Positions 30,426 to 41,329 are shown, numbered from the stretch's first letter. The stretch is DNA of 64,000 bases from Batillaria attramentaria (GCA_018292915.2 JACVVK020000035.1:541001-605000); one strand, 5' to 3'. Numbers and translations: made by a program. The notes: a model not told the origin generated them from the letters alone.

Positions 30426-30534
30426 CTGTGAGAAACAAACAAAAAACCAAACTATATATATATAAAAGCAAAGCGATCATCACCCCTCCTCCCCCCCCCC
30501 CCCACATCTCCTAGCTGTACCTGGAATATCTGTG
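30426..30534. other. Intron sequence
   Basis: Upstream of the terminal exon acceptor, with a C-run at 30489-30502. Confidence 0.5.
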
Positions 30535-30570
30535 TGCGTGCGTGCGTGCTTGCGTGCGTGCGTGCGTTTA

Positions 30571-30601
<31 letters not shown>

Positions 30602-30622
30602 GCGTGTGTGTGTGTGTGCGTG
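30535..30622. repeat. (GTGC)n/(TG)n tract
   Basis: GTGCGTGC units merging into pure TG. Confidence 0.92.
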
Positions 30623-30939
30623 TTATTATATATTGGCATTGTACAGTGTCATAGTATCTAGATATGCCTGGTGTCTGTACTATAAATGTGTGAGAAAACA
30701 AACAAACAAACAAACAAAAACCGCACTGACTCAGCGACAGTGACACATTTTACAGAAATACAACAGCTAGCTACAAAACACTGCATCGTGAGACCGTTTC
30801 ATGTTGCACTAGCCTTATACGTGAAACCAACGACCCTGGGCTGTTTCAGTTTTTCGCCTAGCTAGCGAACCATGAACCTCGGCTACGGCACTGAATCAAC
30901 GAGTATTTCATCTGCTGATTTACCTCTTAAACGTTCATG

Positions 30940-31110
30940 CAAAAGTCGCATTTTTACCTGAAATTTTCAAATTACTATAAGCCACTTGAAGCCATTACGC
31001 AATCTGCAGCGGTCTCGCGCCTAGCGAGAAGGCTCACGCCTTGTGTAATAGTGACTTGAAGTGGTTTCCACTGGTGTGCAGTAGCTTGTTCTTTCAAACA
31101 AGTCTTATCA
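30940..31110. mobile_element. Foldback element C
   Basis: CCACTTGAAGCCATTACGCA and, inverted, TGTAATAGTGACTTGAAGTGG flank a short GC-rich centre with GCAGCGGTCTCGCGCC. It shares ends with 63585-63750 in opposite orientation. Confidence 0.65.
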
Positions 31111-31159
31111 TACAGCGGACAGGGAGGGGGGGGGGGGTGGTCGTGTTCGGGCTATAAAG

Positions 31160-31400
31160 TGACACAACTCGAGTTTATGAGCGACTTTCTAGGTATAACA
31201 GAGATATATAAGTGCGCAAGTAAGTTCAAAATATGGCTCTATTTTGACGTTAATGGACGGAGTATGCGTGGGAAACTATGTGGACATAACTCGATTTTAT
31301 GAGCGACATTCTAGGTATAACAGAGGTATATAAGTGCGCAAAGAAGTTCAAAGCTATGGCTCTATTTTGACGTTAATGGACGGAGTATGCCTGGACACGA
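31160..31400. repeat. Tandem duplication, period 122 bp
   Basis: GACACAACTCGAGTTTATGA at 31161 and GACATAACTCGATTTTATGA at about 31283. Both units end in TTTTGACGTTAATGGACGGA. Confidence 0.85.
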
Positions 31401-31487
31401 ACACGGAAAGCGCCGGCGATACCATCACTTCACACAGACCGCACCGAACTGCCCAAGTGCGCAGAAATAATGTGAAGAAAATCTCAC

Positions 31488-31668
31488 GTTTTCCAGAACG
31501 GGGTCCTGTCTGACTGAGGTGCTCTGGCTCGTCCTTTCACTTCCTTCTTTGTCCGTCTTCTTGTCGTGGCCTCTACTCATTTCGGACGTGTAGGTTTGGG
31601 GTTTCCTCAACGTGTTTGTCAGAAGTGTTACAGGAATCAGCCCCACAACAAGCTTCTGACAAACACTT
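31488..31668 (-). CDS. Candidate alternative exon of the membrane-protein gene
   Basis: 181 nt between acceptor CTGTGTGATCAG and donor GAAAAC|GTGAGA. Encodes SVCQKLVVGLIPVTLLTN (hydrophobic), TLRKPQTYTSEMSRGHDKK and TDKEGSERTSQSTSVRQD, ending in PVLEN. It needs one base from the previous exon and ends in phase 0, so it can join the terminal exon at 30425 and follow 32126-32299. Its hydrophobic part is the antisense of 40 nt in that neighbouring exon, so one of them arose by inverted duplication. Possibly a decaying or recently recruited exon. Confidence 0.4.
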
Positions 31669-31711
31669 CTGATCACACAGATGTGCACGAGATATTATAA
31701 CCGTTTCCAGT

Positions 31712-32060
31712 GGCGTAAGGATACAAATTGACCGTGGGGTCATGTTTGTTGTTTATTTGAGGTACCCTGTTTGGCGAGTGTGCCAGTCTGTAGTGATTTT
31801 TGTTGCCATGATAAAGCGTGAATTTCGTGAATTTTGTGTTGTGTAGGCCAAGGTGCATGCCAGGCGGTCGCAAAAAGAGGCAAGCTGCCAGTGAAGCTGG
31901 GACTTTTTGCACAGAGGTCGAGCACAGGTGACGGATTTGTGTGAACTGGCTCTCTTGCGTAAACAGGAAGTAGACGTGCATTATTCCAGTAAGGTCTGAG
32001 TGGAAAGGACACTATGATGCCTGAGGCTAATAGTGAATATGTAGGCATTTACAGGTGGAC
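31712..32060 (+). repeat. Dispersed repeat R5, copy 1
   Basis: GACCGTGGGGTCATG, GGCAAGCTGCCAGTGAAGCT, GACTTTTTGCACAGAGG and AGTAGACGTGCAT. Other copies at 32325-32770 and inverted at 51780-52215 and 58225-58610. Unclassified and without a frame. Confidence 0.8.
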
Positions 32061-32125
32061 ACTGAATCACTTGCAAGCACAACGTCTGCAAGCGCGAGCA
32101 GAACAGTGGAGGCTGGTCAACTCAC

Positions 32126-32299
32126 CCCCATACATCATGTAGCGAGTCCAAAGGACCCCCACTGCGTTCAGCAGAACTGGCAAGAAGAGGCTTGTTGTGG
32201 GGCTGATTCCTGTAACACTTCTGACAAACATGAAACGCCACCACGAAAATGTTGATCACCACCTCCAAAGTGTTAATTCCGGATTCGTACGTTTTGGTT
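32126..32299 (-). CDS. Candidate transmembrane exon
   Basis: 174 nt between acceptor GTGTAAACAG and donor TATGGG|GTGAGT. Encodes TKTYESGINTLEVVINIFVV, AFHVCQKCYRNQPHNK and PLLASSAERSGGPLDSLHDV. The hydrophobic run LEVVINIFVVAFHV followed by CQKCYRNQ fits a single membrane pass with a basic stop-transfer. It starts and ends in the same phase, so it could be skipped or swapped without a frame change. It lies between two R5 repeats. Confidence 0.45.
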
Positions 32300-32324
32300 C
32301 TGTTTACACGTGCACCATGCCACA

Positions 32325-32770
32325 CACGCGTAAGGACGCAAAATGACCGTGGGGTCATGGTTGGTGTTTCTCTGGGGTACCCTATTTGGCGAACGTGCTA
32401 GTCTGTAGTGACTTTGTTGTCATGAAAAAGCGTGATTTTCGTGATTTTTGTGTTATGTAGGTCTAGGTGCATGGCAGGCGGTAACAGAAACAGGCAAGCT
32501 GGCAGTGAAGCTGTGACTTTTTGCACAGAGGTGGGACACAAGTGAGGCAAGCGTATTCGTGTGAACTGCCTTTCTGGCCGAAAGAGAAAGTAGACGTGCA
32601 TCGCTCGAGTGAGCGGAAAGGAGACATTCAATTTTGTTTTAAACCCCTGTCAGGTGCGTGCCTTTGAATGGTCTGTTCGTGGTAGTAATTGTTTCTAGGT
32701 AGAAGCATTTTTAGGGGTGACTAAGATGCCTGAGGGTAATAGGGAATATATAGGCATTTTGAGGCCCTGT
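32325..32770 (+). repeat. Dispersed repeat R5, copy 2
   Basis: Same order of blocks as copy 1 (GACCGTGGGGTCATG, TGGCAGTGAAGCTGTGAC, AGTAGACGTGCAT), with an extra stretch that includes TAGGCATTTTGAGG. Confidence 0.8.
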
Positions 32771-32872
32771 GTATCTGTGTCCTTCACCCACAGAGAAGAA
32801 ATACCGTTCCTGTCTGACCGTTTGAAAATCGATTGAACCACCCATCAGTGTCATTCAGTTTCTATAAGTGAG

Positions 32873-33024
32873 GGTGGTGGGTGTTTGGGAGTTTAATATC
32901 CTTTTCCATCACGTACGGGTGATGTCAAAGACCGGGCAACGAGAAATATTTGGCCCCAGCCGGGATTCCAACTTATCACCCGAGCATAGCAAGTCCAACG
33001 CTCTACCATTCGGCTATCCCGGCT
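32873..33024 (-). mobile_element. SINE-2 copy
   Basis: Plus strand shows GTGGTGGGTGTTTGGGAGTT, TTTGGCCCCAGCCGGGATTC and CTCTACCATTCGG. It lies in the intron just downstream of the exon at 33102-33362. Confidence 0.85.
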
Positions 33025-33101
33025 TTCTCATAATTATAAGTGAAGCAGTGACTGATCACAAAAGCAAATGCAAAGAAAACAAAATCAAAACGGAAGCCTA
33101 C

Positions 33102-33362
33102 CATCAAAATGAGGCAGCCAGCGCCAGCAGCAAGTAGAATAGAAGAGGCCATAATCACGTAGTATTTTTCATCCCCTTCTTCAACTGCCTTTCGCTGCTC
33201 CTTGCTCTTGCCAGACACCTTGTTGTGAGCTTCTGTATCTGTATTTTTTCGCCTGCCGGCCTTGGTTTCATCTTTTCCCGCGTTTGTCCTCTCGTCTTCG
33301 TCACTACCTTTTGCTTTCTTGTTGTCCCCCTCAGCCTCTCTAGTCATTTGGAACCATTCTCC
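33102..33362 (-). CDS. Exon with juxtamembrane region and transmembrane segment
   Basis: 261 nt, 87 codons, phase 0 at both ends, acceptor TTTGTACTAAACAG and donor TTGATG|GTAGGC. Encodes GEWFQMTREAEGDNKKAK, a Lys/Glu/Asp-rich stretch (DEDERTNAGKDETKAGRRK, KVSGKSKEQRKAVEEGDEK), then YYVIMASSILLAAGAGCLIL, a clear 20-residue membrane segment. Joined in frame to the exon ending at 30425, it gives a typical single-pass topology. The ligand-binding side must lie upstream and was not found with confidence. Confidence 0.6.
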
Positions 33363-33410
33363 CTGTTTAGTACAAATACTAAAGGTCAGGTGAAGCAAAG
33401 AGTGAGTGAG

Positions 33411-33470
33411 TGAGTGAGTGAGTGAGTTAGGGCTTAACGCCGCGCAAGCAACAAAGACTACTACAAAGAG
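33411..33470 (-). mobile_element. Retroposon 3' end with (CTCA)n tail
   Basis: GAGTGAGTGAGTGAG then TTAGGGCTTAACGCCGCGCA. Same family as the 65-bp insert in the LINE, but with a different 4-bp tail repeat. Confidence 0.7.
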
Positions 33471-33477
33471 CAAAGTT

Positions 33478-33870
33478 ATGGTATGGTATGGTATGGTATG
33501 GTATGGTATGGTAGACCCCCCCCCCCCCCCCCCTGTGCACATATCCATCTCTTCTGAAGGGCTCATGGCCCGGCACGGCTGGAGGACGAAGCAATGAAAG
33601 CCTGATGCCGCCAAGCGCTATTTTATGCGCCAATCTGCACCCTCCTATTCACTCCGGTGCCTGCGACAGTATTTCTGTTTTCCCTGCCGGCCACAGATCA
33701 CTCTTCTTCAAAAGACGGACATGGGATTTTTTAGCCTGCACACTTGATATTTGTGCGTGCGTGTGTACACGAGGGCGGGACGGGCACCGTAAACAAGTCT
33801 GCACGTAATTTTGACTCGATTTGGAAAGGAAAAATCCATCCAAATTCCTGCCCACCAGGGATTCGAACCA
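33478..33870 (-). mobile_element. SINE-3 copy
   Basis: (TATGG)n tail at the left. Body has GGCTGGAGGACGAAGCA, GCGACAGTATTTCTGTTT and TGTGCGTGCGTGTGTACACG. Head has GGGATTCGAACC. A better-preserved copy is at 54172-54593. Confidence 0.75.
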
Positions 33871-33879
33871 AACAAATTA

Positions 33880-34404
33880 CTATGTGTGAAATCAGCTGGT
33901 TAATTATTGGGCGTACTTAGAACAAAGCATGTGTTTCAATTTGGGGCTGGTGGAGGTGAGAATTAGATATGTACAGTTTTTATAAGAACTTCATGTCCCG
34001 TGTTAGTTATAGCAGGCGTAACTCCAGATTTATCTTCCCAACATATCCGAACATCGGAAACCTGAGACGTCATTCCGAGTATATCTGCCTATTAACACCA
34101 CGTCTATTTTAGAATCAAACACATGAATAGAGGTTAATAGCGAGCGGAGACTTGCGCAATAAAATAACGTCTAGTACCAACTGGTCTCCAAGGGGAAGCG
34201 CGGAAAAAACTCCATTGCCGCCGACCACCCTGATGTTTGGATGCGATTCTGAAAAACAAACGAACAAACAAACAAACAAACAACGATTCGATTTGTGAGT
34301 TAATATGCGCAAGCCCGCTCCAGGTGTGTACCTTTTGGGGTCGTACACGAACCTGGCCTCAATGGGTCTCACTCAGTCGGTAGAAGAAAACAAAGTACGA
34401 CCAG
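33880..34404. other. No gene seen
   Basis: Possibly intronic. A short (CAAA)n run lies near 34256-34282. Confidence 0.45.

Positions 34405-34471
<67 letters not shown>
34405..34471. repeat. (TG)n microsatellite
   Basis: Pure TG, directly downstream (minus strand) of the candidate exon at 34486-34625. Confidence 0.95.
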
Positions 34472-34474
<3 letters not shown>

Positions 34475-34485
34475 TGTTGCATCAC

Positions 34486-34625
34486 CTTCACCAAAACTTG
34501 CCTTTACTCGTCCGTTTTCCCTGATTGTGCTGATCTGCAGCCATAGCCAGACTCTCTCTGTCTTGATGTCTGAAGACCTGGAGACAGCCAAGGCGCATCT
34601 TGACTTCATATGGAAATGACTGCGG
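34486..34625 (-). CDS. Candidate exon, unknown product
   Basis: 140 nt after a good acceptor (TATTCCATGTTTTCAG) and before GAAG|GTGATG. In the preferred frame it encodes RSHFHMKSRCALAVSRSSDI, KTERVWLWLQISTIRENG and RVKASFGE, which resembles a beta-rich extracellular segment; it takes and leaves one base. A second open frame (PQSFPYEVKMRLGCLQVFRH...) ends at a stop 30 nt before the donor. Its phase does not match the start of the 33102-33362 exon, so it may not be its direct neighbour in the mRNA. Confidence 0.3.
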
Positions 34626-34918
34626 CTGAAAACATGGAATAGGAAATAACAAGTGTGGACACCATATGATTACACTGCAAAAAAACATTTTCAAAGCAGT
34701 CCTGGGTGAAAAACTGGACCTAAGAGACAACTGGGCAAATCATGTGTAGACTAAAGGTTGCCTGATGACTTAGCACAATGATATTCCAATTGTCAGCTGT
34801 TAAAGTCATGCGATCTAACAAAATGGCGTATTTAGCATGCCAGACATCTCATAAGACATCATATTTTCCTTCGAGTTCGAAACCCAGTCTGTCCCACCAG
34901 AAATATGAACTTGAAAAT

Positions 34919-34995
34919 GTGACCCTCCACCACGAAATGTCTTCTTGTGCTATTTGTTCATGTTACAAGACGACCATTTCGTGGTGGAGGGTCAC
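34919..34995. mobile_element. 77-bp hairpin element
   Basis: Arms GTGACCCTCCACCACGAAAT/G (34919-34939) and its exact complement (34975-34995) make a 21-bp stem. The pairing continues inward with one bulge and one mismatch to a loop of about 18 nt. No target duplication recognised. Confidence 0.85.
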
Positions 34996-35205
34996 AAATA
35001 TCCATGCACTTTCTGCAGTCATTCCATGGGTAAAAAGGTAAGAAGTTAGTACCAAACTAAATTAATAGCGCCGCCTAGCATCTGAGTATTCTCAAGCAGA
35101 ACACAGTCAAATAATCTCCTTTCTGAATGTATGCATGCCTGATTATGGTAGCATCGCTATATTAGGACGGAGCTTGATGAGTCATCAGTAGTTACATGCT
35201 GAGAA

Positions 35206-35375
35206 ATGGATGACGCAGATGCCAGTGTCCAAAGCAGCCATACAGTCTGTACCAAGCATACTTTTCCTGAAAGCAGCCTCATGTACTCCAGGGACGCCCG
35301 GCCATCACATCAGACCGAACCAAACACTGAAGCACAAGAACCTAGGAGTCATCTTTTTGTTATTGTTTTTGTTTT
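35206..35375 (+). mobile_element. Possible LINE RT fragment
   Basis: One frame reads KAAIQSVPSILFLKAASC and LKHKNLGVIF, resembling the RT region before the LGV(I/H) motif. It precedes the 3' end at 35590. Confidence 0.4.
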
Positions 35376-35589
35376 GTCCTCCACCTTTTTGGTAATTGTA
35401 TTCGACACATGCGCGTGCGGTCTAGAAAGAGTGGAAGGTCGTGTTCAACCTCGTAATCAGGTGACAATATAATAAGAAAATATAATAGAAGTTTTGCGTA
35501 ATCCTCGAAACCACAATACAGAAAGATTTCAAACGCTACTTCTCTTGTGACATATTACCAGTGGACAGCCGGTTAGAGATGTGCATAAC

Positions 35590-35970
35590 GCGAAACCCTT
35601 CAAGATCAACAACAGCCTTGTAGACATCGACGCCTCCCACTTTTACCACCAAGCTGACCAGCGCACGCGAGGACCCCAAAGGCTGTACCTGGAGCATACC
35701 ACCCACCCAGCCCTGTACAACGCCTTCTTCCCATGAACACTGAGTCTGAGGGCTTCCATCAAGCACCACATCGGCTCCCTCACTTGAGTCCTTCCGGAGG
35801 AGAACTGGTCTCCACAACCTGCAGTCAACCCCCGTCACATCCTGAGCCCCCCCCCCCCCCTCCATGTACATAGTTTTAACTTTGTAACTCTCCCTCCTGA
35901 CCACCTGCGGGTTTTGAGTCACCCCGCAGAATCGAGACGAGTTCTACGTCTTCTGGACAAATGGACAAGA
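35590..35970 (+). mobile_element. Degenerate LINE 3' end
   Basis: RLYLEHTTHPALYNAFFP, a stop, then nucleotide matches to 19425-19640: CTTGAGTCCTTCCGG, ACAACCTGCAGTCAACCCCC, CTCTCCCTCCTGAC. Tail ends CAACAACAACAAC. Confidence 0.7.
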
Positions 35971-35974
35971 CAAC

Positions 35975-36820
35975 AACAACAACAAAAAGATGGCACATAT
36001 TTTCTAAATCTATGCCAGACAGATCATCTACACTCTGAGTACTCACGTTCTCTCTGTTTGGTGTTTGCCCGCGTAAAGGCGGCATGCCATGCTGTAAACA
36101 TTTTTTTTTTTTTTATCCTTTGTGGTAATCTGCTTGACATAAGGTATCCAGATTACCTGACACAGTGGACAAAAAGCTTTATCGACGACAACCGTAAAGA
36201 CAGTCATCATTATCTACCTACCAGGAAAACTGTGGACTCTGTTTTTTTGCTTTCAAAGTCCCCCCCCCCCCTCTCACCATCGCCCCCCTTGCCCTTACCC
36301 CTGAAAGAGCAGTTCACTTCGGTTCTGTTTACTTCAAGATCACACTAAAGCTTTTGATAAAAGAAAGATCAAATGAAGTCCGTCCTATCAAGCATCCTTC
36401 TGCTAGGAACATGGCGCGTTCATGGTCAATCTCCATACTAGATCTGATTTTTCTTCATGCCCGGCTCGGATTGTCCACGATGAAATATAGTCAAAAGGAA
36501 AAAAAGAATTTTTGCTTGAAGATGTACGCACTGTGGTTTCTAGGAGTACGCAGTCAATTTTTTTTCCCCAAAGGCCGACGAAAATCAGAAGCTAAAGGCT
36601 TTGCCTGATTACCAAGTTGCCATATTTTGTCTGGTGACATCGGAAGACCAAAAGACACTTGCGGAAAGAAAAAATGACGTGTCCGAAAACACGTCAAACC
36701 TGCCATTACAGACATCCACAGAGGTCTCTAGAGAAAGCACGAGACTTGGGAAGTGGGGCCAGCAGTCGTCCATGTTTGTGGCACATAGAATCCCTCATGG
36801 CGCAAGGGTATGAAGAGGGT
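35975..36820. other. No confident gene
   Basis: T- and C-runs near 36102 and 36260. Short frames without convincing splice support. Confidence 0.45.
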
Positions 36821-36822
36821 GG

Positions 36823-36895
36823 GTGGGTGGGTGGGTGTTTGGGGGTTTAACGTACTTTTCCACCACATACGGGTGATATCAAAGAGGGGCAACGA
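36823..36895 (-). mobile_element. SINE-2 3' fragment
   Basis: (GGGT)n followed by TTTAACGTACTTTTCCACC and GGTGATATCAAAGA. Confidence 0.75.
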
Positions 36896-36899
36896 TGAA

Positions 36900-37600
36900 A
36901 AAGCAAGGGTATTAATTAAGAAGGAACACGCGCCGATCGTCGCGGAAGTATGAGAACTTACGCAGGTCAAATTCTGTATTGAATCATACCTACGTAATAC
37001 GTCACAGACATGACGCGTTTATGCCACATGATTTCAAAGTCTATACAGCCCGGCCGCAACGTTCAAGACATCAACGGAAAGTGATAACTGATGAAGTCGA
37101 CGACATTCTGTATTTAGCTTCACTTTTCAACGCACAGTGAAATCAAATTTTCGGCGCTTGTTGTTTGTTTTGTTTGTTTTGTTTCGGTTTGCTGTGTTTC
37201 TTCTGTTTGTTTGTTTTTTCCACGAATGGCTAGATCACAATTCTGAAATAAATGTCACGTCAGTAGACATTTTGTCCGGCTCTTGGTTTCTTCCATCAAT
37301 GATACTCTGTAAATTTTTGATGAACGAACAAATGAACGGGCTGAACGCAGTCCTAAATCGTGTTTGCTTTATTGTGTTCGGTCTGCCGTAACTGGAACTG
37401 AACACAAGAAGACAGTGTTTTATCTTCGAACGCACAGTCAATACTTCAAATGGTCTCCTCTCATATTTGCCGAATGGAGTCGTCTATTGTACATCTACTG
37501 ACCACAGGGGGTACAAAACATTCTGAGCAAGCATCTTCCTGTCATGAAGCACCCATGCAATTTGCGCACAGAGTCCAACGCTCGGCCACTCGGCTATCTC
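36900..37600. other. No gene seen
   Basis: T/G-rich (TTTG)n at 37156-37220. Nothing convincing. Confidence 0.5.
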
Positions 37601-37601
37601 G

Positions 37602-37932
37602 GCTGGGTGGGTGGGTGTTTGGGAATTTAACGTCCTTCTCCACCACATAAGGGTGATATCAAAGACGGGGCAACGAGGAAAACGCAAGCACAATATAATG
37701 CTGGCTTCCGGCCTGGATTTGAACACACAACCCGAGCGTTGAAAGTCCAGTGCTGTACCGCTCCACGGTCGCAGTTCCCGAATGGTAGAGCGTAGGACTT
37801 TCAATCCTCGGGTCGTGAGTTCGAATCCCGGCTTGGGCCAAATATTTGTGCTGGCCTTTTTCTCGTTGCCTCGTCTTTGATATCAACCTAATGTGGTGGA
37901 AAAGAACGTTAAACTCCCAAACACCCACCCCA
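37602..37932. mobile_element. Two facing SINE-2 copies
   Basis: A minus copy at 37602-37750 (tail GGGTGGGTGGGTG to a mutated head) and a plus copy at 37785-37932 (GGTAGAGCGTAGGAC, GAGTTCGAATCCC, tail ACACCCACCCC). Together they could form a large foldback. Confidence 0.78.
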
Positions 37933-37934
37933 CC

Positions 37935-38925
37935 CTCCCCCGGCTCGCCAAACGCTGAATGTGGTCCAGGGTTCTATCCGCCAGTCCGCTATAAGAATAC
38001 TTTCGCTCTAGACAGGACCAGTGCTTTGTCGGGCGACCTCTTAAACTGCAGTCTTCTCCTTGAATGACAAGTGGCTTTTTGCCCAGAAGAAAAAGGGGTT
38101 GCGGCTAAACGTGATAATGGCATTCTCTTCTCGCTTCCTGCAGCTGCGCGCGTAGCTCCGGAAGCTGTGACATGCGACACGAGATAGCGCCCCCTGACCG
38201 GAAGCATTGGACATGGGATTGCGTGCTTGCTGACAGGGGAGCTGATCCATACAGCATGGGAATTTCTGTCTGATTCTCTGCCCCTGAGCTGGAGCATCTG
38301 GGGTAAGATCAAGCCCGATTCTCAGCCTACTAATTTATTTAGACGGAATAGCTATGCAATAATTAAACCCGATATTATCCACAGCATCTGCCCTTCTTTC
38401 TTTCGTTCTTTCTTTTTTTCTTTCTTTTTTCTTTTTCTTTTTTTCTTTTCTTTAGAACATACGTCCAGAAAACTTTATTTTGTTTCCGTTTTCTTTTCGG
38501 GCACTGCTGCGACTGGTTTTCATAACCCAGGAAACAGTCGAGACTGAGAACCGACGCTCGCAGATGTTACGAAACAGATGTGTATCTGATGCTTGTGTAA
38601 CGTGTATGTGCACCCCCCCCCCCCCCATACACACACACACACACACTCCTACCGCCATCACTACCACCACCACCAACCCCGCCCTTCACCACCGTGCTAC
38701 CACCTCCTTCCCCTTCCCAACAACACACTAATACCAATATTCGCTTGCTAGTATAAAAAAAATAGTGGGTAAAACCTATAGGACACATACTCCCTGTCGA
38801 GCTTTGGGTCTTGAGGTGAACTCCTATACGCGCTGTTGATTTCTGTGATGTTTACTAGAATTCGGCAGAAGCCATCTTATGTTGTGTGGGACAGTTTGGC
38901 GTGTGAATGGGCTGGTACTCTGGAA
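37935..38925. other. No gene seen
   Basis: Pyrimidine run at 38390-38455, C-run and (CA)n near 38610-38648. Nothing coding with support. Confidence 0.5.
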
Positions 38926-39318
38926 ATAATAATAATAATAATGAGTACTGTATAGGCGCTTTACCCAGTTTCGTGAATCGGCTCAAAGCGCCGCGAACTG
39001 AACCCAACACGCACGCCCACGTGACTCACACGCATTCTCTCACACACAGGACATCAACACATTAAAATCACGTGGTGTGAAGGGTCAGCTCAGCTATTTA
39101 AATTTAGGAATTTAGAATTGCATTTACTGTTCAAATTTGGTGGGCTGAACATTTCCAAAGCAGAGGGGGAGGAAGCCGGAGTACCCGGAGAGAACCCCCG
39201 ATGATCGGCCCTAATGAACGGTGCCACATACGAGAAGGTCTTTGCCCCGAGTGGGACTCAAACCCCCGACCTCTCGCATTGGTGACAAGTCTCTTAACCA
39301 CTAGACCACCGACCGCCC
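38926..39318 (-). mobile_element. SINE-1, full-length copy
   Basis: Minus strand starts with the tRNA-like head (A box TGGTCTAGTGG, B box GGTTTGAGTCCC), runs through the CGGGTACTCCGGCTTCC core and the CACGTGATTTTAATG region and ends in an (ATT)n tail at 38926-38942. Best-preserved with the copy at 59107. Confidence 0.88.
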
Positions 39319-39319
39319 C

Positions 39320-40177
39320 ACCGACTGGAAACAGTGTGTCACAATGAGTAGTAGAGCTCTGAGTGAAAGACAGCGTCATCCACAGGCTCTGTGAACGAGC
39401 GAAATTTCAAATTCTCCTACTCGAGCGTTGGCCGTGCCACAAGCTTTAGTTGTATCGTACTTCTACAGTCCTGGATAACTGCGTTTACTTTAAAGCCCGA
39501 AAAACTCGCTCACTCACCCCTTGATATTCGCGTCCCAATGTGAGACCTTCTGCTGGTTCAGTGCCAGCATTTGAGATGCTGTCACTGTGCAGGTGTCTGA
39601 GTGGTGTTTGCACAACGGCCCAGAACGATCTGTGAGCATAACCATGTTAAAAAAAAAAAAATCAGCTTTTCACCGCCTGAGTTGCTCCTGAAAAGTCTTG
39701 TGAAGACAGAATCAAGACGGTCCATCGAAGACAGCATTATGGTGGCTTGCAGTCTACAAGTTTCAATGGTGAGAAATTTTTTTTTAAATGATATACCAGT
39801 TTAATCGGCATAATAATTCTTAAGCCGATGTCGTTGATGTTGCTGCTGAAGTTGATGTAGTTGTCAGTTGTTGCTGTTGTTGTTGTTGGTGGTGGTGGAG
39901 GTGGTGTTGGTGTTGGTGTTTAGCTTAATAATTTAGTAACGGTTTATTTAAAAAAACAAACAAAACAAAAAACAAAAACAGCAGCAACAACAACAAAACC
40001 GTCGTAATGTTTAAACTCATAGGTGAAATCCGGCAACGTCTATCATTGCGGACACCCTCCAGGATTGATCGAGGCAGATAGCAATTTAGGGGAGGCAACC
40101 CCTACCCTATCCTTTTGAATTGCATCCATCAGAGTTTATTCCCCTGACGTGAATAAACTTCCTCTCACACGATGCTG
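39320..40177. other. No gene seen
   Basis: (TTG)n/(GGT)n run near 39836-39920 and an A/C-rich run near 39950-39998. Short frames only. Confidence 0.5.
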
Positions 40178-40190
40178 AGATATAAGTAAG

Positions 40191-40362
40191 GGTTGGGTGG
40201 ATGTTTAGGGGTTTAACGTCCTTTTCCACTACATACGGGTGATATCAAAGACGGGGCAACGACCGAAAAGCCAGCACAAATATTTGGCCCCAGCCGGGAT
40301 ACGAACTCACGCCCCGAGCATTAGAAGTCCAACGCTCTACAATTCGGCCACCCCAGCTCCCC
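40191..40362 (-). mobile_element. SINE-2, 172 bp, with target duplications
   Basis: Flanked by the 13-bp direct repeat AGATATAAGTAAG (40178-40190 and 40363-40375). Complete from head to tail, which sets the family's length at about 172 bp. Confidence 0.93.
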
Positions 40363-40375
40363 AGATATAAGTAAG

Positions 40376-40954
40376 CGTTTACCGGTGATGGTACAATATA
40401 TCAAAGTAAACAAAGCAGAAAATTCCTCAACATTGACACAATAGTGCAGAGAACCTTCAGAAAATTATTCTATAATTTTTGTTTTCGGCGATGAGGTTCC
40501 AGTGGGTGGAGTGGGCGGGAGCGGGAGGTGGGGTGGGGGACAAGGACAAACGAAAGAGGTTATACTGGGGAAGGAGGGATGCAGTTATTCGTGATATTTA
40601 ATCTGTTCCATTTTTTTTCTACTCAGTGTCATAATCAAGGCTGTGGAAATATCGCATTGCAAAACTGCCGTCGTCAAATTCAGAATTGTTTACTCCAACT
40701 TTCGTAAGCACATGTCCGTCCGCATCGATTTTAATGAGCACGGCAGTTCTAAGGCAGGAGCAAGTAACCGTGTGTGCGCAAAAAATGCATACTTTTTGCT
40801 GATGTTACCTCCCTTCCTTCATTCTGATATGTAAGACTAGCGACGTCTCCACAGCGGTGTGGCCCACAGCGCTTGTATTTGTAGTTGCTTGTGTGTTTGT
40901 GTCTTTGAAGGTGTGCTCGCAAAAGGCCTAAGTGCTCATTGAATCGCGCGCGAG
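40376..40954. other. No gene seen
   Basis: G-rich stretch at 40500-40545. No supported frame. Confidence 0.5.
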
Positions 40955-41329
40955 AGAGACTCGACTCGACTCGACTCGACTCGACTTTTATTGATGAAGC
41001 CAGAGGCCCATATCAAGGGTTACATGTGCGCTAGCGTAAACAACATCAATAAATACATATGACATGGTCAGCAGCTCTCAGCAAAAACCTGCAGAACAAG
41101 CTTCATCAGTGGAAGTAGTCAATTTTTTTTATCAAGCAGCGTTTCTCAACTTGAAGGATTCATACACAAACTTAGCCGTGTTAACGGCTGTGGTTACATT
41201 ACTGTTGGTGCTGGAGAGTAGCAGAGCCGAACAGAAACAGTACGGGGATCTAAAATACTTATTTGCAACGAACTTTTCCCTCAGCTTAGAATACTTCGGG
41301 CAGACTAACATAAAGTGTAATTCAGTCTC

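Noticed and set aside
33003..33614. A single 203-codon minus-strand frame across 33003-33614
   Set aside because: It runs through SINE-2, (TATGG)n and a C-run; only the splice-bounded part 33102-33362 looks coding.
36035..36090. Possible small minus-strand exon before GTGAGT at 36045
   Set aside because: Good donor, but the upstream acceptor has an A-run where a pyrimidine tract is needed, and the peptide is about 15 residues.
37989..38312. Arg-rich minus-strand frame of 107 codons
   Set aside because: No motif, no splice signals, overlaps GC-rich sequence open in several frames.
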